Assembly (NCBI GenBank): GCA_907165135.1
Contig: OU015566.1
Coordinates: 6,308,157-6,372,156, forward strand
Direction of reading: 5' to 3'
Source of the DNA: Oikopleura dioica
Taxonomy: Eukaryota > Chordata > Appendicularia > Copelata > Oikopleuridae
DNA: 64,000 nt
In this document: positions 1 to 11,751 of the stretch, piece after piece
Layout of the letters: every line of letters starts with the position of its first letter
How positions within the stretch are numbered: the stretch's first letter is position 1
The notes under the pieces: model-generated
What the model was told of the DNA's origin: nothing
The model's database searches: none
The model's input: the letters and a program-made list of their open reading frames with translations, nothing else
Translations under genes and position numbers: made by a program

Positions 1-231
1 CGTCAAACTCACAGAATCCACAAATTCATCGAAAAAATTACTAACCCATACTGCTGACATCCTGTCTCTCCAATTGGTATTTTGGTGTATTCATGAATCT
101 TCGCTTTCTCGTTTATTTTTTTCTTTGTTTTCAATAAAAAAATGAGAATAAATCATAAAAGTCCCTCTTTTACGAATATTCATTGCTACAAATATGCTTT
201 TTAAAAGCCTAAAACGTCTTAGACGACCTTA
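1..231. other. Intergenic, nothing recognised
   Basis: AT-rich sequence with no supported gene or repeat. It may hold the 3' region of a gene that lies outside the window. Confidence 0.4.
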
Positions 232-918
232 TTAAGGGATCCCCCGATTTCGTCAACTTTGACTTCGAACTACTTTTTTAGGGCTGAGCTTTTTACAAGT
301 ATGAGGGCTCATTTTGAAGCAAACGTTGAACAAACTCTAGTACAGAAATTAATTTTCATAAGGGGAAACACCTAGAAAAGACGGGCTGAAAACATTGATA
401 CTCGTGAAAAACCCCATTTTGGGCCATTTTCAAAATCGAACTTGTTTTTTCTGCTCTTAGATAGAGCCCTAAATCAATAACAACTGTCTTCCTTGATCCC
501 TGATCTATAATCTCTAGTACAGGCATGTGATTCCGTCAAGGATTGTAGAATTTTTCTTAACAAGATGTTTTTTAACTGATTTTTGCCATTTTTTCGACTT
601 TCTTTGCTCTCTAGCGCCTTTGAGTGGTTAGATGTTTCATTTAATCTATTTTTTTCGAATTCAGTTTTCTCTAAGCTTTCTAAAGAGCCCTTATTCATCT
701 GATTATGTCGACTTTGAAAAGTCGAAAAAATTGCGAATTTTTACTAAGTAAAATTTTTCGTTCAAATAAGCCATTTTCAAAGCTGTGTCACGGTTAACCA
801 CGTGACGGACTCCCCTTGACATAATATATGAAAATGATCGCCAGACAACGGAGATTCCGAAAATATATCACATAAAAGCCCTCGATGATATTTTTCAAAT
901 CGGGAGGGGATCCCTTAA
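232..918. mobile_element. Possible non-autonomous DNA element with terminal inverted repeats
   Basis: TTAAGGGATCCCC near 232 and GGGGATCCCTTAA near 906 are inverted copies. The similarity extends inward (GATTT next to the left copy, AAATC next to the right copy). The roughly 690 bp between them has no convincing coding frame. It lies just downstream of the serine protease poly(A) signal. Only the ends support the call; no target-site duplication was established. Confidence 0.4.
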
Positions 919-924
919 GGTATT

Positions 925-930
925 TTTATT
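925..930 (-). terminator. Poly(A) signal AATAAA of the serine protease gene
   Basis: AATAAA on the minus strand, about 70 nt after the stop codon at 1000. Confidence 0.6.
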
Positions 931-999
931 GAATTGTTAATTGAGATTGAACAAAAGAATAAAAAGAAGAAAAACACAGAATACAGAAAGACAGATTTT

Positions 1000-2368
1000 T
1001 CAGTTATTTGCGATTGTTTCTTGAATCCAAGATTTGGCAGCAAAGACAGAAGAGTAGAGACCGGGGTATCCTTCCCAGGCGCATCCGGTTCCTCTAGAAA
1101 CAACGCCGCTAAGAGTGGCACGACCGTTGATTGGGCAGATGAGGGGTCCGCCAGAGTCACCTTGGCAAGCATCTTTGCCGCCGTCGATAATATCGTCTTC
1201 GTTGAGATCGGGGATTCCAGCGCAGATGTCGTCGGCGACCAAGAAGCTTTGGTAACTGTTGTTGAGGCAGTATTCCTGGCTCATGTAGTTGACTCCGACA
1301 GATTGGAGAGTGCTTGAGAGCGATCCACCTAAAGAAATAAAAAAATGAAAAACAAACTCGATTTCAAAGTATCACCAGAAGAAGTAGTGCCCCAGCCGGC
1401 GACCCAGCAAGCTTCTCCATGGTCGGGCTCAGCATCGGGAAGGCAAGCAATCTCTGTCTTTCCCTCTGGGTCCGCAGCGATGATGTTCTGGTCGAATTTG
1501 ATCAAGCACCAGTCTGAGTTTTGTCCAGTTCCATCGGAGCTGTTGCCGTATTCTGGGTGATTGAAGAACGTGCTGGATACGAGAGTGTACTCGTCTGATT
1601 CTTGAGCATTGGCATGAAGATCGCCGAAAGTAGCGAAAATCTCCGCCATGCCCTCGCAGCAATGAGCAGCGCTCAAAACCCAGTTCGTGTGAATGATGCT
1701 GCCGCCGCATCGGTATCCACCGCCGCTGCCGACCGTTTCTCGCAAGAAAAGACGAGTGATCCACGGCCACTCGTTGTCTCCAGCCGTGACGCCGCCGACG
1801 ATCTTTCCAGATTCGAGACCGGGGAAGTTCAGCGCGTTGGAACAGGTGTCGAGGCCGGCGGTGATGAAATCAGTGAGCTCCTTGAACTCGGGACCGGGCT
1901 CTTCCGCATCACATTTTCGTCGGTGGAAATTCTGCTGAAGTCTTTTGCTTCGACGCGTTATTTGTCTGGGAACGTTTCCTCGCCCGTTGCAGGCATATTT
2001 TCGGGCAAAAGAGCGCAACGCAGACATGATCTGAGAGTTGAGCTTGCAGGGGTCGTTTTTGTCGAAGACATTGAGGTCATCACCAGCATCGACAGCCTCG
2101 TCGCACGGGGCTCCGTCTCGATCATTTGCGTCGATGACTCGTGCTGCCCATTTTTGGACTTTTGCTACGTGGCGGGCATCCTTCCGGTTTTCCATGTCCA
2201 TGGACATCTCCGCCAGTCGCTAAATAATAGGTCAATACAAAACTATATTCTCATTAAATAATTCCAAGACAGCAGTGTACTTACATCAAGGTGTCCCATA
2301 ATTTTATCGTGCCGTTGCTGCATGTTTCCAGCATTAGCCATTGCCGCGAGTCCTATGAAAAGTTTCAT
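1000..2368 (-). CDS. Secreted trypsin-like serine protease (S1 family)
   Basis: Predicted 418 aa in three exons (2368-2285, 2219-1376, 1328-1000) joined by GT-AG introns of 65 and 47 nt with consistent phase. The first exon encodes a short hydrophobic signal peptide ([13 protein letters not shown]). A pro-region of about 130 residues precedes the activation site KIVGG. The catalytic triad is visible: His in LSAAHCC, Asp in NSDWCLIKF and Ser in GDSGGPL. An Asp six residues before the catalytic Ser (DACQGDSGG) predicts cleavage after Lys/Arg. The protein is probably secreted as a zymogen and activated by cutting before IVGG. The long acidic/basic pro-region has no domain that I recognise. The physiological substrate cannot be deduced. 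Confidence 0.9.
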
Positions 2369-2417
2369 GGTTTTATTGTTTTCTATAATTTAGTGACTTG
2401 ATGGTCGAACAGCGGAA

Positions 2418-2426
2418 CTTTTTATA
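2418..2426 (-). promoter_or_regulatory. TATA box of the serine protease gene
   Basis: TATAAAAAG on the minus strand about 50 nt before the start codon, a suitable distance for a short 5' UTR. The gene probably has its own regulated promoter. Confidence 0.5.
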
Positions 2427-3056
2427 GAACTTTTTTTTGGTGGCGATCGAGAGCGGTATCAAGGAGCGCAAACGGTTAATGTTTTGACCATTGATGGCAG
2501 ACACGTTTGGCTTATATTGAGGAACCAATTACAGATTAACGGAGAATAGATATGGTCATTAACCGCCGGAGTACCGTACCACCGCCCTATTATATTGTCA
2601 AAATAAACGTGAGATATCAATAAGAGCTACCTTCCTGCCAGTGATACGTTTTGCTTTGGTTGAGGAAGCGATTGTTGAAATGCAGAAAACTGATACTTTG
2701 CTGTGTATATTTTCCGCATCTCAATAATTTCGCTGACAGGAGCTCTCGCTGAAACGCTGTGCGTTCGGTACAAGCATAGATCCGGTTATATTCTTCGCAA
2801 CAACGTGGCTCGGCAGCCAGATGGCAAATTTTCGAATAGCAACGCAGAAACTGAGCGAAATAATTGCGGCTTTCGGAATTTAAATTGAAAACATGAATGC
2901 TTTATAATTATTTTCATAGAATCAAGTGCCAAGCGCATTTTTTTTCATCCTGCAAGCCTTCAAAGTGAACCGTGTAAACTTTACATTACATTTGTAATGT
3001 AATAAGCTTTGCTTATAGTTTTCAATGTTTTTCTTTCGTTTTTGGAATGAGTAATT
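2427..3056. other. Intergenic region, no gene recognised
   Basis: Upstream region of the serine protease and 3' flank of the WASP gene, whose minus-strand AATAAA lies at 3057-3062. A 61-codon open frame at 2703-2888 has no supporting features. Confidence 0.4.
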
Positions 3057-3122
3057 TTATTCTGATTGCAAGGAAGAAAGAAGAATAGTTAAATTAAGAT
3101 AAGGAAGTATTGCATATCAACG

Positions 3123-6100
3123 TTAGTCGTCCCATTCCGAGTCGTTGTCGGAGTCGTCTTCGTCGTCCGAGCCGCCGACTGCTGGCCTCATCATTTTTAG
3201 TCTCTCCGCGAGTTGATCCACGATGGATGGTTCTGATGTTCAAGTTCAAAAAAGGATTCAAGAAGAATATTCCAAGTTTATGTTAAAAATAAAAAATGGA
3301 GAATATTTCTGTTACTTTGAACTTTTCCTGAGACAGATGCTCTTGGAGAGGGATCCTTCGTGACTTCAGAGCTCACTGGTCTCAGTTTATTCACACTCAT
3401 TCCTTGAATACTTTGAAGCAGAGCGTTTCGACCTTCATCTGCTGGTGGTTTATTGTTTTGAGGAGGAGGTGGAGGCGGTCCACCGCCGCCGGTTGGCTTC
3501 ATACTCGAAGGAGGGGGAGGTGGAGGGCCACCGCCAGCAGCTGGAGGTGCTGGTGGAGGAGGAGGACCACCACTGGGCGGAGGTGGCGGTGGAGGGCCTC
3601 CGAAGTTCGATGGAGGAGCTGGGGGAGTAAAGGTTGGTGGGGGCTTCGAATTGATTGGAGGTGGTCCTGGAGGTCTCCTGGCGTTTGGAGGCGGAGGCGG
3701 TTTCTTTCCATGAGTTGCTCTTGAACCGCTTGGCGAACCGTGGGGTTGAACTTGAGGAGGTGGCTTCGGAAATCCCTTCTGCTGAGGTCTCTAAAATTTG
3801 TATAAAATTCGAAGTATCAGAGAAATATTTGTTTTACGTGAATAGACTCTCGTCGAACTGGGAGAGCGGGTTTATGATCTACATGTGGAGGGAGCTGTGG
3901 TGGCGATTTCAACTGATTCGAAGGATAATTCGGAAAATTCGAATTGATATTTCGATGTGCTTCAATTGGTGGTGCTGGGCGCGCCGAAAAGCCCGAAGGA
4001 ACCTGTTTCAGAGCTGGCAATCAAATTACACAAAATTACAATTCAAAAAGCTTTCTTTGGAAGTCCAAGAAACCTTTCTACCGGTACAACTAGCAAAATC
4101 AAACTTTCGATTTACAATCTCGACCTGAGGAGCTGGTTGCTTCACACTTTGAGCGCGGTGCTTTCGCTGAACGCTTTCGAGTCCTCCTTTTTCGTCGATG
4201 AATTGATAAATTTGCTTCCTTTGCTGATCGTTCTTCATCATTTCGTTGATGTCGCGCTCGTTCGCAAAGTTCATTTCTCGCAGCAATCTTACCACTTCTT
4301 CTTGGTCATTTCTAGGAACGTAAAATAAAGGGAATTGCAACTTAGCATCTGGGCTCGGCAACCTGCGTAAAACACCTGAGTCGTGGTACGCAGGAAAGCC
4401 GCGTTCAAACAAATCCACGACGAATTTTTAGAACCCTGACTCAGGTTTTTTTGCACAGCCAAGCCAAGCTAAACAACTCCTTACCCTATCTTCTTCATTC
4501 TTCCGTCAGGTCCAATATTCACTCCGTTCAAATGCTTGAAAGAATTCTCTACCGGCCCAGAGATGTCGAGCTTCGTCAGCTTTCCCTTCTTCTTCCCACG
4601 CATGTTGCTGGTGCTGGTGTCTATTCCGGAGTCCAAACTCTGCTGCGAGCCATGGTGCAGTTGGCCGCTGCTCACGCTTTGAGAAAAGTAGCTGCTCGAG
4701 TTGCCCATGTTCGAGCTTACATGGGGCGGCTCGTTAATCGTCTAAAAGGGAAATTCAGTGTCAGAACACAGCGGTCTTTGCAGACTCGTGTTCGTTGAAA
4801 ATTGATTTCTACGAACTGAATCTACAATTCTAACTGTAAATGAGAGACCTTCGAAAGTAGAAGATCCGAGAATAATTTTGTTTTTTAGATTTCTTTATAA
4901 ATGACTAAAAAGAAAAGTTATTGATGGAAACCATAATTAAAATTCACACCAGAAGAATCAGATCAACTAACTACCACAACCAAACGCAGTGAAAAATAAG
5001 TGAAACTAAAATTTTTGACAGCTCATTTCTGGAAGTTCACAGAATGAGCCCTACCCTCAACAACGCAAGACTTTATCTAAGCTGAAGATTCACCCTCGGG
5101 ACTTCCGAAACCGGGACGTAATCAGTTCAAGAGAATCTACGGTAAAATACCGAATGAAAAAAGGTACCTTGACGACGAGTCCAGTAGCTTTTCGCGCCTT
5201 GAATTTCGCCGCTTTCTCTTTGATGATCTCGAGCGCGACTTGTGCTTCACTCTCATCGGCGAAATTGATGCCCATCTGAACGAAAACAAACCTCAATTAG
5301 AGCTTCAAAAGCAAACAAAATTTTAATTAAAGTACACATCTCCTTACTACTGAATCACTCAGAATCGAGCTGTACCTGACAATCTCGGCCAGAAAACTGC
5401 AAAAAGAAATTCCTCGTCATTTGGATATTCATGTCATCGTAAATTTCCTCTTCCCAGAGCGGCTTTGAATCGTGCTGCAAAAGCGAGTAAAGAGACAGAA
5501 AATAGCCTCTTCGTCTGGAATCCTTGACGATGACCAGCGCTCCGACGGCGACTTTCGCCCAGCTGTTTCGATCTGCGCGGAGAATTTGGGCAACTGCAGT
5601 TTGTAGAGCTAGTTGCTTTATTTCCAGCTTTTTGTGAACTCGCGCGTTTTCATTTTGATTCAGCCTCTAAGATGAATTCAATTACGAATATTTTCGTTAA
5701 TTACTCTCAGTCTATAAAATTAGGGCTAGGCCCCCATATGAAAGGAGTTATCCAGTTTGACGACACTGTTCTTCAATATTTTTGATTTCCAGCCTAGACG
5801 AAATCAATAATAATGTAAATAGCCCCAAATAAAAAGCAAAGTTATGATTTCCAAAAAACGACAATCTGTTCTCACACAAGGAGGCCCTCTTTCGATAGAA
5901 TCTAGCAAATTGGACAAAAAAAATTTTGGTCGGCATTAAGAAAGCCCTTCCAGGACCCTGACTAAGATTTTCTGTGACTAAGACCTTCTAAGATGAAGGT
6001 TGCTAAGCCTAGAATTGGGACCGGGTTGGGAAGGTCGAGTAAAATCGCTAAAAATTCTAGTCTATTCTTCACCCTCAATAATATCTGGATGAATAAACTC

Positions 6101-6153
6101 ACCGATGATGATTTATGCTCCTGTGGAACTTTTTTCGGCCTCGCAGTTGTCAT
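3123..6153 (-). CDS. WASL: Wiskott-Aldrich syndrome protein family (WASP/N-WASP)
   Basis: Activator of Arp2/3-dependent actin branching downstream of Cdc42. Eight exons give about 565 aa, close to human N-WASP. Order: a short N-terminus (exon 6153-6103); an EVH1/WH1 domain in exons 5666-5376 and 5275-5168 (WEEEIYDD and FSGRDCQ are recognisable); a basic patch; a CRIB motif ISGPVENSFKHL in 4741-4485; the autoinhibitory GBD helix (YQFIDEKGGLESVQRKHRAQ) in the exon starting 4311; a long proline-rich segment with GPPPPPP runs; one WH2 motif (RNALLQSIQGMSVNKLRPV); and a central/acidic tail ending DSEWDD. Other introns are canonical. The donor near 4081 (or near 4113) is ambiguous and changes about 16 residues. 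The intron 4484-4312 hosts a PAL element. Only one WH2 is seen, whereas vertebrate N-WASP has two. Confidence 0.93.
4351..4465. mobile_element. PAL palindromic element (copy 1) in a WASP intron
   Basis: Left arm GCTCGGCAACCTGCGTAAAA plus CACCTGAGTC; right arm is the inverted CCTGACTCAGG...GCACAGCCAAGCC. It lies wholly inside the WASP intron 4312-4484. Confidence 0.75.
5945..5990. repeat. PAL element fragment in WASP intron 1
   Basis: A half-element reading CCCTGACTAAGATTTTCTGT, similar to the right arm of other copies, inside the 436-nt first intron of the WASP gene. Confidence 0.4.
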
Positions 6154-6816
6154 TTCAAACTTCTCTGTCGTAAAAGTTCATTCACGTCTTCAATTTACGC
6201 TTCTCTCTCTCTTTTCGTTTCTTTTGTCCCGCCTTCTCTTCTTGGTTACGATTCTCGCGTTTGTTTTACAATTTTCTGAAATCACGAGTCTCCTTATTTT
6301 TTTTTTATTTTCTCCAGTGAAGGGCAGCACGGGCGTTTTCGCCCGTTTCGTTACTCAATAAAAGCCGCAGAATGACTTTAGCGCCCGTCATCCATGAAAT
6401 TTTCACAAAAATGCACCGGCGGAGCTATTATTAGCGCATTTCCTCAGCGCATTACCGGACAAATGAATCACAATTTACTGTTTCTCGTCGAAAAATGCGC
6501 AAAAGACAAAAATGGAAGAAATAAGGATTTAGTATTGAATTGCGATTGATCGATTATTCGAATTGAAGTCGAAAGGAAAATTGCACAGAAAAAATAGGAG
6601 TTTTGAAATCACCAGGGTTGAAAAAGAAAGTGAGGGGTCAGAAGAAAGGTCAATGTCGTGAAAAAAGAATGGAAGAGGTTTTCTACAGAAAAAATTGATA
6701 CTAGCACAAGAACAGCTACAAAATAAAGATAGGTTTTTAATCCCGGTACTGCTGATTTCTCTTAGTCCTAGTCTAGGACTCCTAGAGCCCTCTAGGCAAG
6801 AAGAAAGACTAGGAAA
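6154..6816. other. Intergenic region between WASP and the TRIQK-like gene
   Basis: Presumed WASP promoter and 5' UTR (T-rich tract near 6290-6310). A hyphenated CTAG/CCTAG repeat cluster lies near 6760-6800. No coding region is supported. Confidence 0.4.
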
Positions 6817-7187
6817 TTAAGGCACCGTTGGTGGTTTGGAGAAAATGTAGAACATCAAGCCGTACAATGCAAAAAGCAAACAGAGAATGCCTACTAATGC
6901 ACTTCCCATCCATTTTGTCTCGTTCGTCACAGAAGTCGCTGAATCATTTTCCTTAGTACAATCACTCCAAAATTAGTCAAAAGTTACATTTTCGAATGTC
7001 CGCTTTAGTTTTGAAGTCTCTAGTCGCATCTTTGTTTGAATTGTCCCGCTGGTAGGTTCCGATGTTCTTCCTGTACTTTGTGATTGGCGGCTACAGCCTT
7101 TAATTTATTTAAAGCCCCTGCAAGTTAACCTACCTGAGCCATTTGCGCCTTTCCACCTCCTTTGCTGCCTTGCCCACCGCGAGCCAT
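6817..7187 (-). CDS. Small tail-anchored membrane protein, TRIQK-like
   Basis: Three exons (7187-7134, 7090-6988, 6938-6817) with in-phase GT-AG introns of 43 and 49 nt give 92 aa. A Gly/Gln-rich N-terminus is followed by YRKNIGTYQRDN and a basic stretch. A single hydrophobic helix follows (about residues 62-83: MGSALVGILCLLFALYGLMF) with a short lumenal tail. The layout and the YRK-(N/Q)-IG motif match the triple QxxK/R motif protein TRIQK of the ER membrane (about 86 aa). The resemblance is short, so the assignment is tentative. It could be another small ER tail-anchored protein. Confidence 0.55.
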
Positions 7188-7425
7188 TTTCAAACAAACA
7201 AGTCCGAGACAATTTTCTTTTGACAAAAAATTGAAAAATTTATTTCCGAGAATATCTGATTAAATAGAATACAGTGAGTTCTGAGTCAGACAGAAAGTTG
7301 CAACTTGAAACAGGAACGAATTGTTGAAACGGCAATGTATGTGGCTGAAGAAGCTTTTCTCGAGCGGTGGTCAAAAACAGTATAAATAATATCAAAATTG
7401 AAGAAGGGACGGCGGTAACAGTGGT

Positions 7426-8787
7426 TTACAAGTCAAGTTCAAGTCCAAGTCCGACTTTGAGGTCTTGTGGCTGGCCAGTTGTAATGAACTTGGAGCATTG
7501 AGCCGCGAATGTAGCAGTAATTCCTGGGAATTGCTAGAAAAAGAGGATAAGCAGCGAAAAGAGATGAAAATTGGGCGCGTGAGATAATAATATTCGCACC
7601 TACTTCTTCCCTACCTTTACATATTGAACATCGAGAAGATCCTTGTTTGAGACTCCGAGCTTGAGTTCTGATGAATCCGACAGAACATGCTCGAATCCAA
7701 TCTTGTAATTGTCCCCAAAATCGGTTTTTACGCCAATAAGCGTATTCGCATCTGTGCCCTTCGTTACGCAGAACTCGTACTTTTTCAGATCCCCGGTTGA
7801 GAGGATAGCCGAGAAGTATTTGTCCTCATAGCCAGCTTTGAGATCCGGCAGTTGCTTGAATTTATCGAGTGTTATTTTCCACTTGCCCTTTTTACGACTT
7901 ACAGTCTCCGCGATTTCGGGCAAATGCGCGGCGACGAAGTAGTTGTCCCAGTCGAGTTTGATCTGGCCGGAAACGCTGGTTCTGATGCTTCGATCGAGCG
8001 GGACTTCGAAGTCGAAGCCAGTGTGGAGTCGGCCGAAAGCATGGTTGTATTTCAACTCCGCCATGCCGTCGCGGAAGATGGAGCCGCCAGGAACGGCGTT
8101 GAAACGGACAGCTGCGTTTTCTGAGAACTCGACTCGTTTTGACCAGAGTTTTTCCGATGGTGTGTACGTCACGTGCGTCGGAATTGTTCTGTCAAAACTT
8201 TTGATTCCAAAGTCGCCGCAGACATCGCGCAGATTCTAAAAAAATAATGAGTCTTAGCTGAAGATGCGATTTTTGCGTATTTATGTTCTAAAAAAGCCAG
8301 GAAAGCTTCAGAAAGCAGGAAATCGTTAGGCTAAGAATCATTTCCTTCGAGTATTTGTTTCTCTCAGTATTTTTCGCGAATTTTGTCCGCTTGAGGCATA
8401 TCGAACCGCGGAAAAGCTGCTGTAAAATACAAAAAAATACAAAAAAATCGAAATGAAATGAATGCGAAATTTTCTCCGTCTGCCTCGTCTCTCAGAGAAT
8501 AAATGAAAACTACTAACGCTGCCGATCACTGTTACTATAAGTTATCCTCATAGAGCTGAAAATATATTTCAACAATCAATCTTAGCCTACTAGAGAGAGT
8601 AATTTTAACTTACCGGAAGGAATGTAATCTCAGCCTTTCGATCATCTCCAAGAGCAGTAAGCTTCCAATGAACGGGAAATTGATTTCGAGCATCGGAGTG
8701 CCCAGAAACTCTGAATCCAATCTTCCCCAAAGTTTGCGACTCCTCAAACAGACTCGTGTGTCCGATACTTTCGAACAGCCGCGTCAT
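7426..8787 (-). CDS. VDAC-type mitochondrial outer-membrane porin
   Basis: Three exons (8787-8614, 8235-7615, 7533-7426) joined in phase give 300 aa, close to the usual 280-290 for voltage-dependent anion channels. Features supporting eukaryotic porin are alternating polar/hydrophobic beta-strand sequence throughout, the absence of any signal peptide or membrane helix, and a C-terminal strand VGLGLELDL resembling LGLGLEF of VDACs. It would exchange ATP, ADP and metabolites across the outer mitochondrial membrane. The N-terminal helix is divergent, so a VDAC paralogue is possible. Tom40 shares the fold but fits the C-terminus less well. A TTTTTTTAG site sits 6 nt before the start codon, consistent with spliced-leader addition. 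The first intron is 378 nt. Confidence 0.65.
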
Positions 8788-9897
8788 TTTTTCTAAAAAA
8801 ATCGTCGGTTAATTCTTCGAAATTTGAAACATGTATCGTATATTCAGTAATCAGCAGATTCATTTTCATACATATTAATTTTTAACTAGTGATTTTTCGA
8901 CGAGGATAGGAAAATGGAGAAAATGGAACAGGAAGCGCCAGAACTTGGGCTTGCAACTGTGATTCTGTGACTGTAGCACTGGGACCAAACAATAAGTTAT
9001 GAAAGTAATGGTGAAAGGACTTTTCTCTCGAAATCAAAATTATTTTGAGAAACAAAGAACAAAGCCAAGCCGGAAATGAGTAAAAATTGAGCGCCGCCGC
9101 GTATGGTTTTTCGATGAAAAATTGGATTTTTCTATTTTTGGGTGATGAATACAGATGTTGGTTTCAACTGGATTTTTCGCATGTTTCAAGCTAGTTTTAC
9201 AAATAAAGGATTCAGGGTGGACTTTCTGATGAAACAAAAAAAGATGCGGACTTTTCATATTTTAGTGATATTTTCATTTTTCTGGACAGAAATTTTTGTG
9301 CCCATCGCGCTTCCACGAGTTAAAATGCATTTTCACCTTGCTCTTAGATTCTACGCAATCAACAGTCGAATTTAAACTAGATGAACTAGATTCGTCGACA
9401 AGATTGAAGATTATCTGATTATCTGAGCTCGGCAACCTGTGTAGAAAACCTGAGTCAGGGTCTGAAAGATCGTAAATGGAAAACCGCGGCTTTTTCTAAA
9501 CGAAGTCGGGAAGCGGCTTTGTCAGAATTTAAAATCGATGGAAAAGAGAAATTTGCAAGAGCCCTGACTCAGATTTTCGACACAGGTTTCCGAGCACAGC
9601 TGATTATTGGTAGGATGCAGTACGGCTTGCTGGGATTTAGAATTTTTCCTTTGGATTTCAAACATTAAGTGCAATAAAATATATCTACGCGTAATAGTAA
9701 TAAACTGTAACACTAACATCTTGGTTTGATGATAGAAAAATGGGATGAAAGAAAGGACACGAAGGAATAAAAACTAGTTTTGACGCTCTGTTTTGATCAA
9801 TTTTCACTCACAAAACGGGGCAATCGCGGCGGATGAGATTAAAAAGTGTGGTGAGTTTTTTTTCACATTTTCACGAATTTTTATTTGCAAAAGTCAG
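8788..9897. other. Intergenic region between VDAC and PP1
   Basis: Contains one PAL element (9425-9600) and the PP1 poly(A) signal (minus-strand AATAAA at 9880-9885). Short open frames at 9040-9375 are AT-rich and overlap on both strands. No gene is supported. Confidence 0.45.
9425..9600. mobile_element. PAL palindromic element (copy 2)
   Basis: Starts GCTCGGCAACCTGTGTAGAA and ends with the inverted arm CCCTGACTCAGATTTTCGAC followed by ACAGGTTTCCGAGC. The interior has AAACCGCGGCTTTTT and GAAGCGGCTTTG. Confidence 0.8.
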
Positions 9898-11545
<1,648 letters not shown>

Positions 11546-11751
11546 CTACCAGATACAACCGACTCAAACCTTCTAGAAAAAAAAACAATTAACAACCCAC
11601 TAAAAACCCATCCCCGGCCACCCCGAACTTGCCTCGAGTAAATCGGTGAGAATACAGGACACTTTTTTGTAAACTAAGGGGGCAACTTGGGATGGCCGGG
11701 AAAATAAAAAGCGTTCTAGAGACAGAAAATGTTTTTCTTGGAAATTGAAAT

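Noticed and set aside
915-2261. Plus-strand open frames of 127 and 219 codons over the serine protease
   Set aside because: They are antisense shadows of exons whose minus-strand frame has the catalytic triad.
3404-3724. Arg/Trp-rich plus-strand open frames near 3.5 kb
   Set aside because: Complement of the WASP polyproline exon; composition explained by CCN codons.
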